Notes under the pieces: model-generated
What the model saw: only the letters and a program-made list of their open reading frames with translations
The model's database searches: none
What the model was told of the DNA's origin: nothing
From: Cervus elaphus
Lineage: Eukaryota; Chordata; Mammalia; Artiodactyla; Cervidae
Length of the DNA stretch: 64,000 nucleotides
Reading direction: 5' to 3'
Assembly: GCF_910594005.1 (NCBI RefSeq)
Contig: NW_025316718.1
Coordinates: 62,001 to 126,000 of the forward strand
Shown: positions 33,315 through 46,818 of the stretch, piece after piece
Layout: the number at the start of each line of letters is the position of its first letter
Position numbering within the stretch: position 1 is the first letter of the stretch
Translations under genes and position numbers: made by a program

Positions 33315-36300
33315 GTTCTTGGGGTTTCTCTGGAGTGCCATCAAGGAAATCAAGGATCCTTTCATGTTTGATGTGCAACACGGAATTGCTCTGCATGCAG
33401 TGCAGGAGAATCGAGCCTCATCTCGGGGCGAGGGGGAAGTCTCATGGTTTTTCCGGAGTTGCGGCGGGACCGTGGGGTATATTCTCGAGTTATAACGGGG
33501 ATGGCCCTTCCAGCCACATGTTTGTTCAGTGACGTCAGGACTCCTGCTTAGTTGCGAGGGACAACTCGGGATTCTCCTCGAGGCTTGGCAGGGCAATTGG
33601 GACGCCTCTCCAGCTGAGGCGGGCGACCAAGGGTCCCTTTCCATGTGCCACAGGAATCCTGGGACTCCTATCAACTTTCACGAGGAGTCAGGCATCGTCT
33701 CCTTTGGAGGCACTGATCTTCGCGTACCTCTGGAGTTTTCAAAGGATGTGAGGCCTCCGGTCGTGATGAGGTTGGGAACTAGATCTTTATTTGAGGTCTC
33801 CACAGGGGATTCAGACATCCTTTCATCTTGGGAGATGCAAGACGAGCCTGCATTCAAGTCACTGCAGGGATATCCGGCCTTATTTCGAGTCAGGGCATCG
33901 CGGTGTCCATTCCACTTGAGGCCGCAAACTCAGGGTCCCTCTCACATACCTAGAGCAGAGAGAAGCCTCCTCTTGAGGTGCTTGTGGTAAGGTGGTATTC
34001 CTCTGGAGTCGAAGCCAGGGACTAACCTCTCATCTCGAGTTGATTTTTGGGCCACGGAGCTCTTTCGTGTGGCTACAGAAATGTCAGGATCCCTCTAGCC
34101 TTGAAACAGTGTTCTTGGGGTTTCTCTGGAGTGCTATCAAGGAAATCAAGGCTCCATTCATGTGTGATGTGCAACACGGAATTGCTCTGCACGCAGTGCA
34201 GGGGAATCGGGCCTCATCTCGGGGCGAGGTGGAAGTCTCATGGTTTTTCCCGAGTTGCAGCGGGACCCTGGGGTATATTCTCGAGTTATAACGGGGATGG
34301 CCCTTCCAGCCACGTGTTTGTTCAGCGACGTCAGGACTCCTGCCTAGTTGCGAGGGACAACTCGGGATTCTCCTCGAGGCTTGGCAGGGCAATTGGGACG
34401 CCTCTCCAGCTGAGGCGGGAGACCAAGGGTCCCTTTCCACGTGCCACAGGAATCCTGGGACTCCTATCAAGTTTCACGAGGAGTCAGGCATCGTCTCCTT
34501 TGGAGGCACTGATCTCCGCGTACCTCTGAAGTTTTCAAAGGATGTGAGGCCTCCGGTCGCGATGAGGTGGGGAACTAGGTCTTTCTCTGTGGTCTCCACA
34601 GGGGATTCAGACATCCTTTCCTCTTGGGAGATGCAAGACGAGCCTGCATTCAAGTCACTGCAGGGATATCCGGCCTTATTTCGAGTCAGGGCATCGCGGT
34701 GTCCATTCTACTTGAGGCCGCAAAATCAGGGTCCCTCTCACATACCTTGAGCTGAGAGAAGCCTCCTCTTGAGGTGCTTGTGGTAGGTGGCATTCCTCTG
34801 GAGTTGAAGCCAGGGACTAACCTCTCATCTCGAGTTAACTTTTGGTCCATGGATCTCTTTAGTGTTGCTACAGTGACCTCAGGATCCCTCTAGCCTTGAA
34901 ACAGTGTTCTTGGGGTTTCTCTGGAGTGCCATCAAGGAAATCAAGGCTCCTTTCATGTGTGATGTGCAACACAGAATTGCTCTGCACCCAGTGCAGGGGA
35001 ATCGGGCCTCATCTCGCGGCGAGGGGGAAGTCTCATGGTTTTACTCGAGTTGCGGCGGGACCTGCGGTATATTCTCGAGTTACGACGGGGATGGTCCCTC
35101 CACCCACGTGTTTGTTCAGCGACGTCAGGACTACTGCCTACTTGCGAGGGACAACTCGGGATTCTCCTCGAGGCTTGGCAGGGCAATTGGGACGCCTCTC
35201 CAGCTGAGGCCGGAGACCAAGGGTCCCTTTCCACGTGCCACAGGAATCCTGGGACTCCTATCAAGTTTCACGAGGAGTAAGGCATCGTCTCCTTTGGAGG
35301 CACTGATCTCCGCGTACCTCTGGAGTTTTCAAAGGATGTGAGGCCTCCGGTCGCGATAAGGTGGGGAACTAGGTATTTCTCTGTGGTCTCCACAGGGGAT
35401 TCAGACCTCCTTTCATCTTGGGAGATGCAAGACGAGCCTGCATTCAAGTCACTGCAGGGATATCCGGCCTTATTTCGAGTCAGGGCATCGCGGTGTCCAT
35501 TCCACTTGAGGCCGCAAACTCAGGGTCCCTCTCACATACCTAGAGGTGACAGAAGCCTCCTCTTGAGGTGCTTGTGGTAAGGTGGTATTCCTCTGGAGTC
35601 GAAGCCAGGGACTAACCTCTCATCTCGAGTTGATTTTTGGTCCACGGAGCTCTTTCGTGTTGCTACAGTGACCTCAGGATCCCTCTAGCCTTGAAACAGT
35701 GTTCTTGGGGTTTCTCTGGAGTGCCATCAAGGAAATCAAGTCTCCTTTCATGTGTGATGTGCAACACGGAATTGCTCTCCACGCAATGCAGGATATCAGG
35801 CCTCATTTGGCAGCGACGTGGAAGTCTCATGGATTTTCTCGAGTTGCGGTGGGAACCTGGGGTATATTCTCGAGTTATGATGGGGATGGCCCTTCCAGCC
35901 ACGTGTTTGTTCAGCGACGGCAGGACTCCTGCCTAGTTGCGAGGGACAACTCGGGATTCTCCTCGAGGCTTGGCAGGGCAATTGGGACGCCTCTCCAGCT
36001 GAGGCGGGAGACCAAGTGTCCCTTTCCTCGTGCCACAGGAATCCTGGGACTCTTATCAAGTTTCACGAGGAGTCAGGCATCGTCTCCTTTGGAGTCACTG
36101 ATCTCCGCGTACCTCTGGAGTTTTCAAAGGATGTGAGGCCTCCGGTCGCGATGAGGTGGGGAACTAGGTCTTTCTCTGTGGTCTCCACAGGGGATTGAGA
36201 CATCCTTTCATCTTGGGAGATGCAAGACGAGCCTACATTCAAGTCACTGCAGGGATATCCGGCCTTATTTCGTGTCAGGGCATCGCAGTGTCCATTCCAC

Positions 36301-37282
36301 TTGAGTCCGCAAAAGCAGGGTACCTCTCACATACCTAGAGCTGAGAGAAGCCTCCTCTTGAGGTGCTTGTGGTAAGGTGGTATTCCTCTGCAGTCGAAGC
36401 CAGGGACTAACCTCTCATCTCGAGTTGATTTCTGGGCCACGGAGCTCTTTCATGTTGCTACAGTGACCTCAGGATCCCTCTAGCCTTGAAACAGTGTTCT
36501 TGGGGTTTCTCTGGAGTGCCATCAAGGAAATCAAGGCTCCTTTCATGTGTGATGTGCAACACGGAATTGCTCTGCACGCAGTGCAGGGGAATCGGGCCTC
36601 ATCTCGCGGCGAGGGGGAAGTCTCATGGTTTTTCTCGAGTTGCGGCGGGAACCTGGGGTATATTCTCGAGTTATGACGGGGATGGCCCTTCCAGCCACGT
36701 GTTTGTTCAGCGACGTCAGGACTCCTGCCTAGTTGCGAGGGACAACTCGGGATTCTCCTCGAGGCTTGGCAGGGCAATTGGGACGCCTCTCCAGCTGAGG
36801 CGGGAGACCAAGTGTCCCTTTCCACGTGCCACAGGAATCCTGGGACTCTTATCAAGTTTCACGAGGAGTCAGGCATCGTCTCCTTTGGTGGCACTGATCT
36901 CCGCGTACCTCTGGAGTTTTCAAAGGATGTGAGGCCTCCGGTCGCGATGAGGTGGGGAACTAGGTCTTTCTCTGTGGTCTCCACAGGGGATTCAGACATC
37001 CTGTCGTCTTAGGAGATGCAAGACGAGCCTGCATTCAAGTCACTGCAGGGATATCCGGCCTTATTTCGAGTCAGGGCATCTCGGTGTCCATTCCACTTGA
37101 GACCGCAAACTCAGCACAAAGCTAGAGCTGAGAGAAGCTTCCTCTTGAGGTGCTTGTGGTAAGGTGGTATTCCTCTGGAGTCGAAGCCAGGGACTAACCT
37201 CTCATCTCGAGTTGATTGTTGGTCCACGGAGCTCTTTCGTGTTCCTACAGTGACCTCAGGATCCCGCTAGCCTTGAAACAGT
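33315..37282 (+). repeat. Q-R-S-D block, copy 2, plus standard monomer (monomers 43-47)
   Basis: Q at 33315 (796 bp), R at 34111 (795 bp, one a lost in gtggtaggtgg), S at 34906 (795 bp), D at 35701 (795 bp) and a standard monomer at 36496 (787 bp, 9-bp deletion in the rare form cagcacaaagct). The first four repeat 25360-28540; the fifth resembles 29336 in its 5' part. The cacaaagct form is shared only with 51591. Confidence 0.88.
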
Positions 37283-40200
37283 GTTCTTGGGTTTTCTCTG
37301 GAGTGCCATCGAGGAAATCAAGGCTCCTTTCATGTGTGATGTGCAACACGGAATTGCTCTGCACACAGTGCAGGGGAATCGGGCCTCATATCTCGGTGAG
37401 GGGGAAGTCTCATGGTTTTTCTCGAGTTGCGGCGGGAACCTGGGGTATATTCTCGAGTTACGACGGGGATGTCCCTTTCAACCACGTGTTTGTTCAGCGA
37501 CGTCAGGACTCCTGCCTAGTTGCGAGGGACAACTCGGGATTCTCCTCGAGGCTTGGCAGGGCAATTGGGACGCCTCTCCAGCTGAGGCGGGAGACCAAGG
37601 GTCCCTTTCCACGTGCACAGGAATCCTGGGACTCCTATCAAGTTTCAAGAGGAGTCAGGCATCGTCTCCTTTGGAGGCACTGATCTCCGAGTTCCTCTGA
37701 AGTTTTCAAAGGATGTGAGGCCACCGGTCGCGATGAGGTGGGGAACTAGGTCTTTCTCTGTGGTCTCCACAGGGGATTCAGACATCCTTTCGTCTTGGGA
37801 GATGCAAAACGAGCCTGCATTCAAGTCACTGCAGGGATATCCGGCCTTATTTCGAGTCAGGGCATCGCGGTCTCCATTCCACTTGAGGCCGCAAACTCAG
37901 GGTCCCTCTCACATATCTAGAGCTGAGAGAAACCTCCTCTTGAGGTGCTTGTGGTAAGGTGGTATTCCTCTGGAGTCGAAGCCAGGGACTAACCTCTCAT
38001 CTCGAGTTGATTTTTGGGCCACGGAGCTCTTTCGTGTGGCTACAGTGACGTCAGGATCCCTCTAGCCTTGAAACAGTGTTCTTGGGGTTTCTCTGGAGTG
38101 CCATCAAGGAAATCAAGGCTCCTTTCATGTGCGATGTGCAACACGGAATTGCTCTGCATGCAGTGCAGGGGAATCGGACCTCATCTCGCGACGAGGGGGA
38201 AGTCTCATGGTTTTCCTCGAGTTGCGACGGGACCCTGGGTTATATTCTCTAGTTATGCCGGGGATGGACCTTCCAGCCACGTGTTTGTTCAGCGACGTCA
38301 GGACTCCAGCCTAGTTGCGAGGGACAACTCGGGATTCTCCTCGAGGCTTGGCAGGGCAATTGGGACGCCTCTCCATCTGAGGTGGGAGACCAAGTGTCCC
38401 TTTCCACGTGCCACAGGAATCCTGGGACTCCTATCAAGTTTCACGAGGAGTCAGGCATCGTCTCCTTTGGAGGCACTGATGTCCGCGTACCTCTGGAGTT
38501 TTCAAAGGATGTGAGGCCTCCGGTCGCGATGAGGTGGGGAACTAGGTCTTTCTCTGTGGTCTCCACAGGGGATTCAGACATCGTTTCGTCTTGCGAGATG
38601 CAAGACGAGCCTGCATTCAAGTCACTGCAGGGATATCCGGCCTTATATTGCGTCAGGGCATCGCAGTATCGATTCCAGTTGAGGCCGCAAAGTCAGGGTC
38701 CCTCTCACATACCTAGAGCTGAGAGAAGCCTCCTCTTGAGGTGCTTGTGGTAAGGTGGTATTACTCTGGAGTCGAAGCCAGGGACTAACCTCTCATCTCG
38801 AGTTGATTTTTGGTCCATGGAGCTCTTTCGTGTTGCTACAGTGACCTCAGGATCCCTCTAGCCTTGAAACAGTGTTCTTGGGGTTTCTCTGGAGTGCCAT
38901 CAAGGAAATCAAGGCTCCTTTCATGTGTGATGTGCAACACGGAATTGCTCTACACGCAGGGCAGGGGAATCAGGCCTCATTTCGCGGCGAGGGGGAAGTC
39001 TCATGGTTTTTCTCGAGTTGCGGCGGAAACCTGGGGTATATTCTCGATTTACGACGGGGATGGCCCTTCCAGCCACGTGTTTGTTCAGCGACGTCAGGAC
39101 TCCTGCCTAGTTGCGAGGGACAACTCGGGATTTTCCTCGAGGCTTGGCAGGGCAATTGGGACGCCTCTCCAGCTGAGGCGTGAGACCAAGGGTTCCTTTC
39201 CACGTACCCCAGTAATCCTGGGACTCCTATCAAGTTTCACGAGGAGTCAGGCATCGTCTCCTTTGGAGGCACTGATCTCCACGTACCTCTGGAGTTTTCA
39301 AAGAATGCGAGGCCTCCGGTCGCCATGGTGTGGGGAACTAGGTCTTTCTCTGTGGTCTCCACAGGTTATTCAGACATCCTTTCATCTTGGGAGATGCAAG
39401 ACGAGCCTGCATTCAAGTCACTGCAGGGATATCCGGCCTTATTTCGCGTCACGGCATCACAGTGTCCATTCCACTTGAGGCCGCAAGCTCAGGGTCCTTC
39501 TCACATACCTAGAGCTGAGAGAAGCCTCCTCCTGAGGTGCTTGTGGTAAGGTGGTATTCCTCTGGAGTCGAAGCCAGGGACTAACCTCTCATCTCGAGTT
39601 GATTTTTGGTCCACGGAGCTCTTTCATGTAGCTACAGTGACCTCAGGATCCCTCTAGCCTTGAAACAGTGTTCTTGAGGTTTCTCTGGAGTGCCATCAAG
39701 GAAATCAAGGCTCCTTTCATGTGTGATGTGCAACACGGAATTGCTCTGCACGCAGTGCAGGGGAATCGGGCCTCATCTCGCGGCGAGGGGGAAGTCTCAT
39801 GGTTTTTCTCGTGTTGCGGCGGGAACCTGGGGTATATTCTCGAGTTACGACGGGGATGGCCCTTCCACCCACGTGTTTGTTCAGCGACGTCAGGACTCCT
39901 GCCTAGTTGCGAGGGACAACTCGGGATTCTCCTCGAGGCTTGGCAGGGCAATTGGGACGCCTCTCCAGCTGAGGCGGGAGACCAAGGGTCCCTTTCCACG
40001 TGCACAGGTATCCTGGGACTCCTATCAAGTTTCACGAGGAGTCAGGCATCGTCTCCTTTGGAGGCACTGATCTCCGCGTACCTCTGGAGTTTTCAAAGGA
40101 TGTGAGGCCTCCGGTCGCGATGAGGTGGGGAACTAGATCTTTCTCTGAGGTCTCCACATGGGATTCAGACATCCTTTCGTCTTGGGAGATGCAAGACGAG

Positions 40201-41251
40201 CCTGCATTCAAGTCACTGCAGGGATATCCGGCCTTATTTCGAGTCAGGGCATCGCGGTGTCCATTCCACTTGAGGCCGCAAACTCAGGGTCCCTCTCACA
40301 TACCTAGAGCTGAGAGAAGCCTCCTCTTGAGGTGCTTGTGTTAAGGTGGTATTCCTCTGGAGTCGAAGCCAGGGACTAACCTCTCATCTCGAGTTGATTG
40401 TTGGTCCACGGAGCTCTTTCGTGTGGCTACAATGACCTCAGGATCCCTTTAGCCTTGAAACAGTGTTCTTGGGGTTTCTCTGGAGTGCCATCAAGGAAAT
40501 CAAGGCTCCTTTCATGTGTGATGTGCAACACTGAATTGCTCTGCACGCAGTGCAGGGGAATCGGGCCTCATCTCGCGGCGAGGGGGAAGTCTCATGGTTT
40601 TCCTCGAGCTGCAGCGGAAACCTGGGGTATATTCTTGAGTTACGACGGGGATGGCCCTTCGAGCCACGTGTTTGTTCAGCGACGTCAGGACTCCTGCCTA
40701 GTTGCGAGGGACAACTCGGGATTCTCCTCGAGGCTTGGCAGGGCAATTGGGACGCCTCTCCAGCTGAGGCGGGAGACCAAGGGTCCCTTTCCACGTGCCA
40801 CAGGAATCCTGGGACTCCTATCAAGTTTCACGAGGAGTCAGGCATCGTCTCCTTTGGAGGCACTGATCTTCGCGTACCTCTGGAGTTTTCAAAGGATGTG
40901 AGGCCTCCGGTCGCGATGAGGTGGGGAACTAGGTCTTTTTCTGTGGTCTCCACAGGGGATTCAGACATCCTTTCGTCTTGGGAGATGCAAGACGAGCCTG
41001 CATTCAAGTCACTGCAAGGATATCCGGCCTTATTTAGTGTCAGGGCATCGCGGTATCCATTCCACTTCAGGCCGCAAACTCAGCACATTGCTAGAGCTGC
41101 GAGAAGCCTCCTCTTGAGGTGCTTGTGGTAAGGTGTTATTCCTCTGGAGTCGAAGTTAGGGACTAACCTCTCATCTCGTGTTGATTTTTGGTCCACGGAG
41201 CTCTTTCGTGTTGCTACAGTGACCTCAGGATCCCTCTAGCCTTGAAACAGT
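37283..41251 (+). repeat. Monomers 48-52
   Basis: Monomers 37283 (795 bp, gggttttctc, gccatcgagg, catatctcggtgag), 38078 (796 bp, ctctagttatgcc), 38874 (796 bp, ctacacgcagggc), 39670 (795 bp, ttcttgaggtttc, ttctcgtgttgc) and 40465 (787 bp, cactgaattgc, tcgagctgcagcgg, 9-bp deletion as cagcacattgct). Monomers 47-48 here match 66-67 (51591-53172) in their rare variants. Confidence 0.86.
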
Positions 41252-43636
41252 GTTCTTGGGGTTTCTCTGGAGTGCCCTGAAGGAAATCAAGGCTCCTTTC
41301 ATGTGTGATGTGCAACACGGAATTACTCTGCATGCAGGGTAGGGGAATCGGGCCTCATCTCGCGGCGAGGGGGAAGTCTCATGGTTTTTCTCGAGTTGCG
41401 GCGGGAACCTGGGGTATATTCTCGAGTTACGACGGGGATGGCCCTTCCACCCACGTGTTTGTTCAGCGACGTCAGGACTCCTGCCTAGTTGCGAGGGACA
41501 ACTCGGGATTCTCCTCGAGGCTTGGCAGGGCAATTGGGACGCCTCTCCAGCTGAGGGGGGAGCCAAGGGTCTCTTTCCATGTGCCACAGGAATCCTGGGA
41601 CTCCTATCAAGTTTCACGAGGAGTCAGGCATCGTCTCCTTTTGAGGCACTGATCTCCGCGTACCTCTGAAGTTTTCAAAGGATGTGAGGCCTCCGGTCGC
41701 GATGAGGTGGGGAACTAGGTCTTTCTCTGTGGGCTCCACAGGGGATTCAGACATCCTTTCATCTTGGGAGATGCATGACGAGCCTGCATTCAATTCACTG
41801 CAGGGATATCCGGCCTTATTTCGAGTCAGGGCATCGCGGTGTCCATTACACTTGAGTCCGCAAAATCAGGGTCCCTCTCACATACCTAGAGCTGAGAGAA
41901 GCCTCCTCTTGAGGTGCTTGTGGTAAGGTGGTATTCCTCTGGAGTCGAAGCCAGGGACTAACCTCTCATCTCGAGTTGATTATTGGTCCACGGAGCTCTT
42001 TCGTGTTGCTACAGTGACCTCAGGATCCCTCTAGCCTTGAAGCAGTGTTCTTGGGGTTTCTCTGGAGTGCCATCAAGGAAATCAAGGCTCCTTTCATGTG
42101 TGATGTGCAACACGGAATTGCTCTGCACGCAGTGCAGGATATCAGGCCTCATTTTGCGGCGACGGGGAAGTCTCATGGATTTTCTCGAAATGCGGTGGGA
42201 ACCTGGGGTATATTCTGATGTTATGACGGGGATGGCCCTTACACACACGTGTTTGTTCAGCGATGTCAGGACTCCTGCCTAGTTGCGAGGGACAACTCGG
42301 GATTCTCCTCGAGGCTTGGCAGGTCAATTGGGACGCCTCTCCATCTGAGGCGGTAGACCAAGTGTCCCTTTCCATGTGCCACAGGAATCCTGGGACTCCT
42401 ATCAAGTTTCACGAGGAGTCAGGCATTGTCTCCTTTGGAGGCACTGATCTCCGTGTACCTCTGGAGTTTTCAAAGGATGTGAGGCCTCCGGTCGCGATGA
42501 GGTGGGGAACTAGGTCTTTCTCTGTGGTCTCCACAGGGGATTCAGACATCCTTTCATCTTGGGAGATGCAAGACGAGCCTGCATTCAAGTCACTGCAGGG
42601 ATATCCGGCCTTATTTCGAGTCAGGGCATCGCAATGTCCATTCCACTTGAGGCCGCAAACTCAGGGTCCCTCTCACATACCTAGAGCTGAGAGAAGCCTC
42701 CTCTTGAGGTGCTTGTGGTAAGGTTGTATTCCTCTGGAGTCGAAGCCAGGGACTAACCTCTCATCTCGAGTTGATTATTGGTCCACGGAGCTCTTTCGTG
42801 TTGCTACAGTGACCTCAGGATCCCTCTAGCCTTGAAGCAGTGTTCTTGGGGTTTCTCTGGAGTGCCATCAAGGAAATCAAGGCTCCTTTCATGTGTGATG
42901 TGCAACACGGAATTGCTCTGCACGCAGTGCAGGATATCAGGCCTCATTTTGCGGCGACGGGGAAGTCTCATGGATTTTCTCGAGATGCGGTGGGAACCTG
43001 GGGTATATTCTGATGTTATAACGGGGATGGCCCTTACACACACGTGTTTGTTCAGCGATGTCAGGACTCCTGCCTAGTTGCGAGGGACAACTCGGGATTC
43101 TCCTCGAGGCTTGGCAGGGCAATTGGGACGCCTCTCCATCTGAGGCGGTAGACCAAGGGTCCCTTTCCACGTGCCACAGGAATCCCGGGACTCCTATCAA
43201 GTTTCACAAGGAGTCAGGCATAGTCTCCTTTGGAGGCACTGATCTCCGCGTACCTCTGGAGTTTTCAAAGGATATGAGGCCTCCGGTCGCGATGAGGTGG
43301 GGAACTAGGTCTTTCTCTGTGGTCTCCACAGGGGATTCAGACATCCTTTCGTCTTGGGAGATGCAAGACGAGCCTGCATTCAGGTCACTGCAGGGATATC
43401 CGGCCTTATTTCGAGTCAGGGCATCGTGGTGTCCATTCCACTTGAGGCCGCAAACTCAGGGTCCCTCTCACATAGCTAGAGCTGAGAGAAGCCTCCTCTT
43501 GAGGTGCTTGTGGTAAGGTGGTAATCCTCTGGAGTCGAAGCCAGGGACTAACCTCTCATCTCGAGTTGATTTTTGGTCCATGGAGCTCTTTCGTGTTGCT
43601 TCAGTGACCTCAGGATCCCTCTAGCCTTGAAACAGT
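41252..43636 (+). repeat. Monomers 53-55 (two D-like monomers in tandem)
   Basis: Monomer 41252 (795 bp, gccctgaagg, gcagggtagggg) is followed by 42047 and 42842 (795 bp each). The latter two share gaagcagtgttc, gcaggatatcagg, a g-to-a change giving tattctgatgttat, ttacacacacg and cggtagacc. They are a local tandem duplicate; relatives sit at 46025 and 61111. Confidence 0.88.
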
Positions 43637-46024
43637 GTTCTTGGGGTTTCTCTGGAGTGCCATCAAGGAAATCAAGGTTCCTTTCATGTGTGATGTGCAA
43701 CACGGAATTGCTCTGCATGCAGTGCAGGGGAATCGGGCCTCATCTCGGGGCGAGGGGGAAGTCTCATGGTTTTTCTCGAGTTGCGGCGGGAACCTGGGGT
43801 ATATTCTCGAGTTACGACGGGGATGGCCCTTCCAGCCACGTGTTTGTTCAGCGACGTCAGGACTCCTGCCTAGTTGCGAGGGACAACTCGGGATTCTCCT
43901 CGAGGCTTGGCAGGGCAATTGGGACGCCTCTCCAGCTGAGGCGGGAGACCAAGTGTCCCTTTCCACGTGCCACAGGAATCCTGGGACTCCTATCAAGTTT
44001 CACGAGGAGTCAGGCATCGTCTCCTTTGGAGGCACTGATCTCCGCGTACCTCTGGAGTTTTCAATGGATGTGAGGCCTCCGGTCGCCATGAGGTGGGGAA
44101 CTAGGTCTTTCTCTGTGGTCTCCACAGGGGATTCAGACATTCTTTCGTCTTGGGAGATGCAAGACGAGCCTGCATTCAAGTCACTGCAGGGATATCCGTC
44201 CTTATTTCGCGACAGGGCATCGCAGTGTCCATTCCACTTGAGGCCGCAAAATCAGGGTCCCTCTCACATACCTAGAGCTGAGAGAAGCCTCCTCTTGAGG
44301 TGCTTGTGGTAAGGTGGTATACCTCTGGAGTCGAAGTTAGGGACTAACCTCTCATCTCGAGTTGATTTTTGGTCCACGGAGCTCTTTCGTGTTGCTACAG
44401 TGACCTCAGGATCCCTCTAGCCTTGAAACAGTGTTCTTGGGGTTTCTCTGGAGTGCCATCAAGGAAATCAAGGCTACTTTCATGTGTGATGTGCAACACG
44501 GAATTGCTCTGCACGCAGTGCAGTGGAATCGGTCCTCATCTCGCGGCGAGGGGGAAGTCTCATGGTTTTTCTCGAGTTGCGGCGGGAACCTGGGGTATAT
44601 TCTCAAGTTACGACGGGGATGGCCCTTCCACCCACGTGTTTGTTCAGCGACGTCAGGACTCCTTCCTAGTTGCGAGGGACAACTCGGGATTCTCCTCGAG
44701 GCTTGGCAGGGCAATTGGGACGCCTCTCCAGCTGAGGCTGGAGATCAAGGGTCCCTTTCCACGTGCCACAGGAATCCTGGGACTCCTATCAAGTTTCACG
44801 AGGAGTCAGGCATCGTCTCCTTTGGAGGCACTGATCTCCGCGTACCTGTGGAGTTTTCAAAGGATGTGAGGCCTCCGGTCGCGATGAGGTGGGGAACTAG
44901 GTCTTTCTCTGTGGTCTCCACAGGGGATTCAGACATCCTTTCGTCTTGGGATATGCAAGACGAGCCTGGATTCAAGTCACTGCAGGGATATCCGGCCTTA
45001 TTTCGAGTCAGGGCATTGCGGTGTCCATTCCACTTGAGGCCGCAAACTCAGGGTCCTTCTCACATACCTAGATCTGAGAGAAGCCTCCTCTTGAGGTGCT
45101 TGTGGTAAGGTGGTATTCCTCTGGAGTCGAAGGCAGGGACTAACCTCTCATCTCGTGTTGATTTTTGGTCCACGGAGGACTTTCGTGTTGCTACAGTGAC
45201 CTCAGGATCCCTCTAGCCTTGAAACAGTGTTCTTGGGGTTTCTCTGGAGTGCCATCAAGGAAATCAAGGCTCCTTTCATGTGTGATGTGCAACACGGAAT
45301 TGCTCTGCATGCAGTGCAGGAGAATCGAGCCTAATCTAGCGGCGTGGGGGAAGTCTCATGGTTTTTCTCGAGTTGCGGTGGGACCTTGGGGTATGTTCTC
45401 GAGTTATGACGGGGATGGCCCTTCCAGCCACGTGTTTGTTCAGCGACGGCAGGACTCCTGCCTAGTTGCGAGGGACAACTCGGGATTCTCCTCGAGGCTT
45501 TGCAGGGCAATTGGGACACCTCTGCAGCTAAGGCGGGAGACGAAGGGTCCCTTTCCACGTGGCACAGGAATCCTGGGACTCCTATCAAGTTTCACGAGGA
45601 GTCAGGCATCGTCTCCTTTGGAGGCACTGATCTCCGCGTACCTCTGGAGTTTTCAAAGGATGTGAGGCCTCCGGTCGCGATGAGGTGGGGAACTAGGTCT
45701 TTCTCTGTGGTCTCCTCAGGGGATTCAGACATCCTTTCATCTTGGGAGATGCAAGACGAGCCTACATTCAAGTCACTGCAGGGATATCCGGCCTTATTTC
45801 GAGTCAGGGCATCGCGGTGTCCATTTCACTTGAGGCCGCAAACTCAGGGTCCCTCTCACATACCTAAAGCTGCGAGAAGGCTCCTCTTGAGGTCCTTGTG
45901 GTAAGGTGTTTTTCCTCTGGAGTCGAAGTTAGGGACTAACCTCTCATCTCGAGTTGATTTTTGGTCCACGGAGCTATTTCGTGTGGCTACAGTGACCTCA
46001 GGATCCCTCTAGCCTTGAAACAGT
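43637..46024 (+). repeat. Monomers 56-58
   Basis: Three 796-bp monomers at 43637, 44433 and 45229. The first two are close to the consensus. The third carries gcaggagaatcgagcctaatctagc, a lost CpG in gtatgttctcg, cgaggctttgc and ctgcagctaagg. The second shares ctgaggctggagatc and cctgtggag with 51591. Confidence 0.85.
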
Positions 46025-46818
46025 GTTCTTGGGGTTTCTCTGAAGTGCCATCAAGGAAATCAAGGCTCCTTTCATGTGTGATGTGCAACACGGAATTGCT
46101 CTGCACGCAGTGCAGGATATCAGCCCTCATTTTGCGGCGACGGGGAAGTCTCATGGATTTTCTCGAGTTTCGGTGGGAACCTGGGGTATATTCTGATGTT
46201 ATGACGGGATGGCCCTTCCACCCACTTGTTTGTTCAGCGATGTCAGGACTCCTGCCTAGTTGCGAGGGACAACTCGGTATTCTCCTCGAGGCTTGGCAGG
46301 GCAATTGGGACGCCTCTCCATCTGAGGCGGTAGACCAAGGGTCCCTTTCCACGTGCAACAGGAATCCTGGGACTCCTATCAAGTTTCACGAGGAGTCAGG
46401 CATCGTCTCCTTTGGAGGCACTGATCTCCGCGTACCTCTGGAGTTTTCAAAGGATGTGAGGCCTCCGGTCGCGATGAGGTGGGGAACTAGGTCTTTCTCT
46501 GTGGTCTCCACAGGGGATTAAGACATCCTTTCATCTTGGGAGATGCAAGACGAGCCTGCATTCAAGTCACTGCAGGGATATCCGGCCTTATTTCGAGTCA
46601 GGGCATGGCAATGTCCATTCCACTTGAGTCCGCAAACTCAGGGTCCCTCTCACATACGTAGAGCTGCAAGAAGCCTCCTCTTGAGGTGCTTGTGGTAAGG
46701 TGGTATTCCTCTGGAGTCGAAGCCAGGGACTAACCTCTCATCCCGAGTTGATTATTGGTCCACTGAGCTCTTTCGTTTTGCTACAGTGACCTCAGGATCC
46801 CTCTAGCTTTGAAGCAGG
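46025..46818 (+). repeat. Monomer 59 (D-like)
   Basis: A 794-bp D-like monomer with tctgaagtgcc, gcaggatatcagc, tgacgggatgg (one g lost), gtgcaacagg and a distinctive end: ggggattaagac, gcatggcaatgtcc, catacgtagagctgcaag. That end recurs in the monomer at 47614 and defines the 1,591-bp duplication. Confidence 0.88.
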
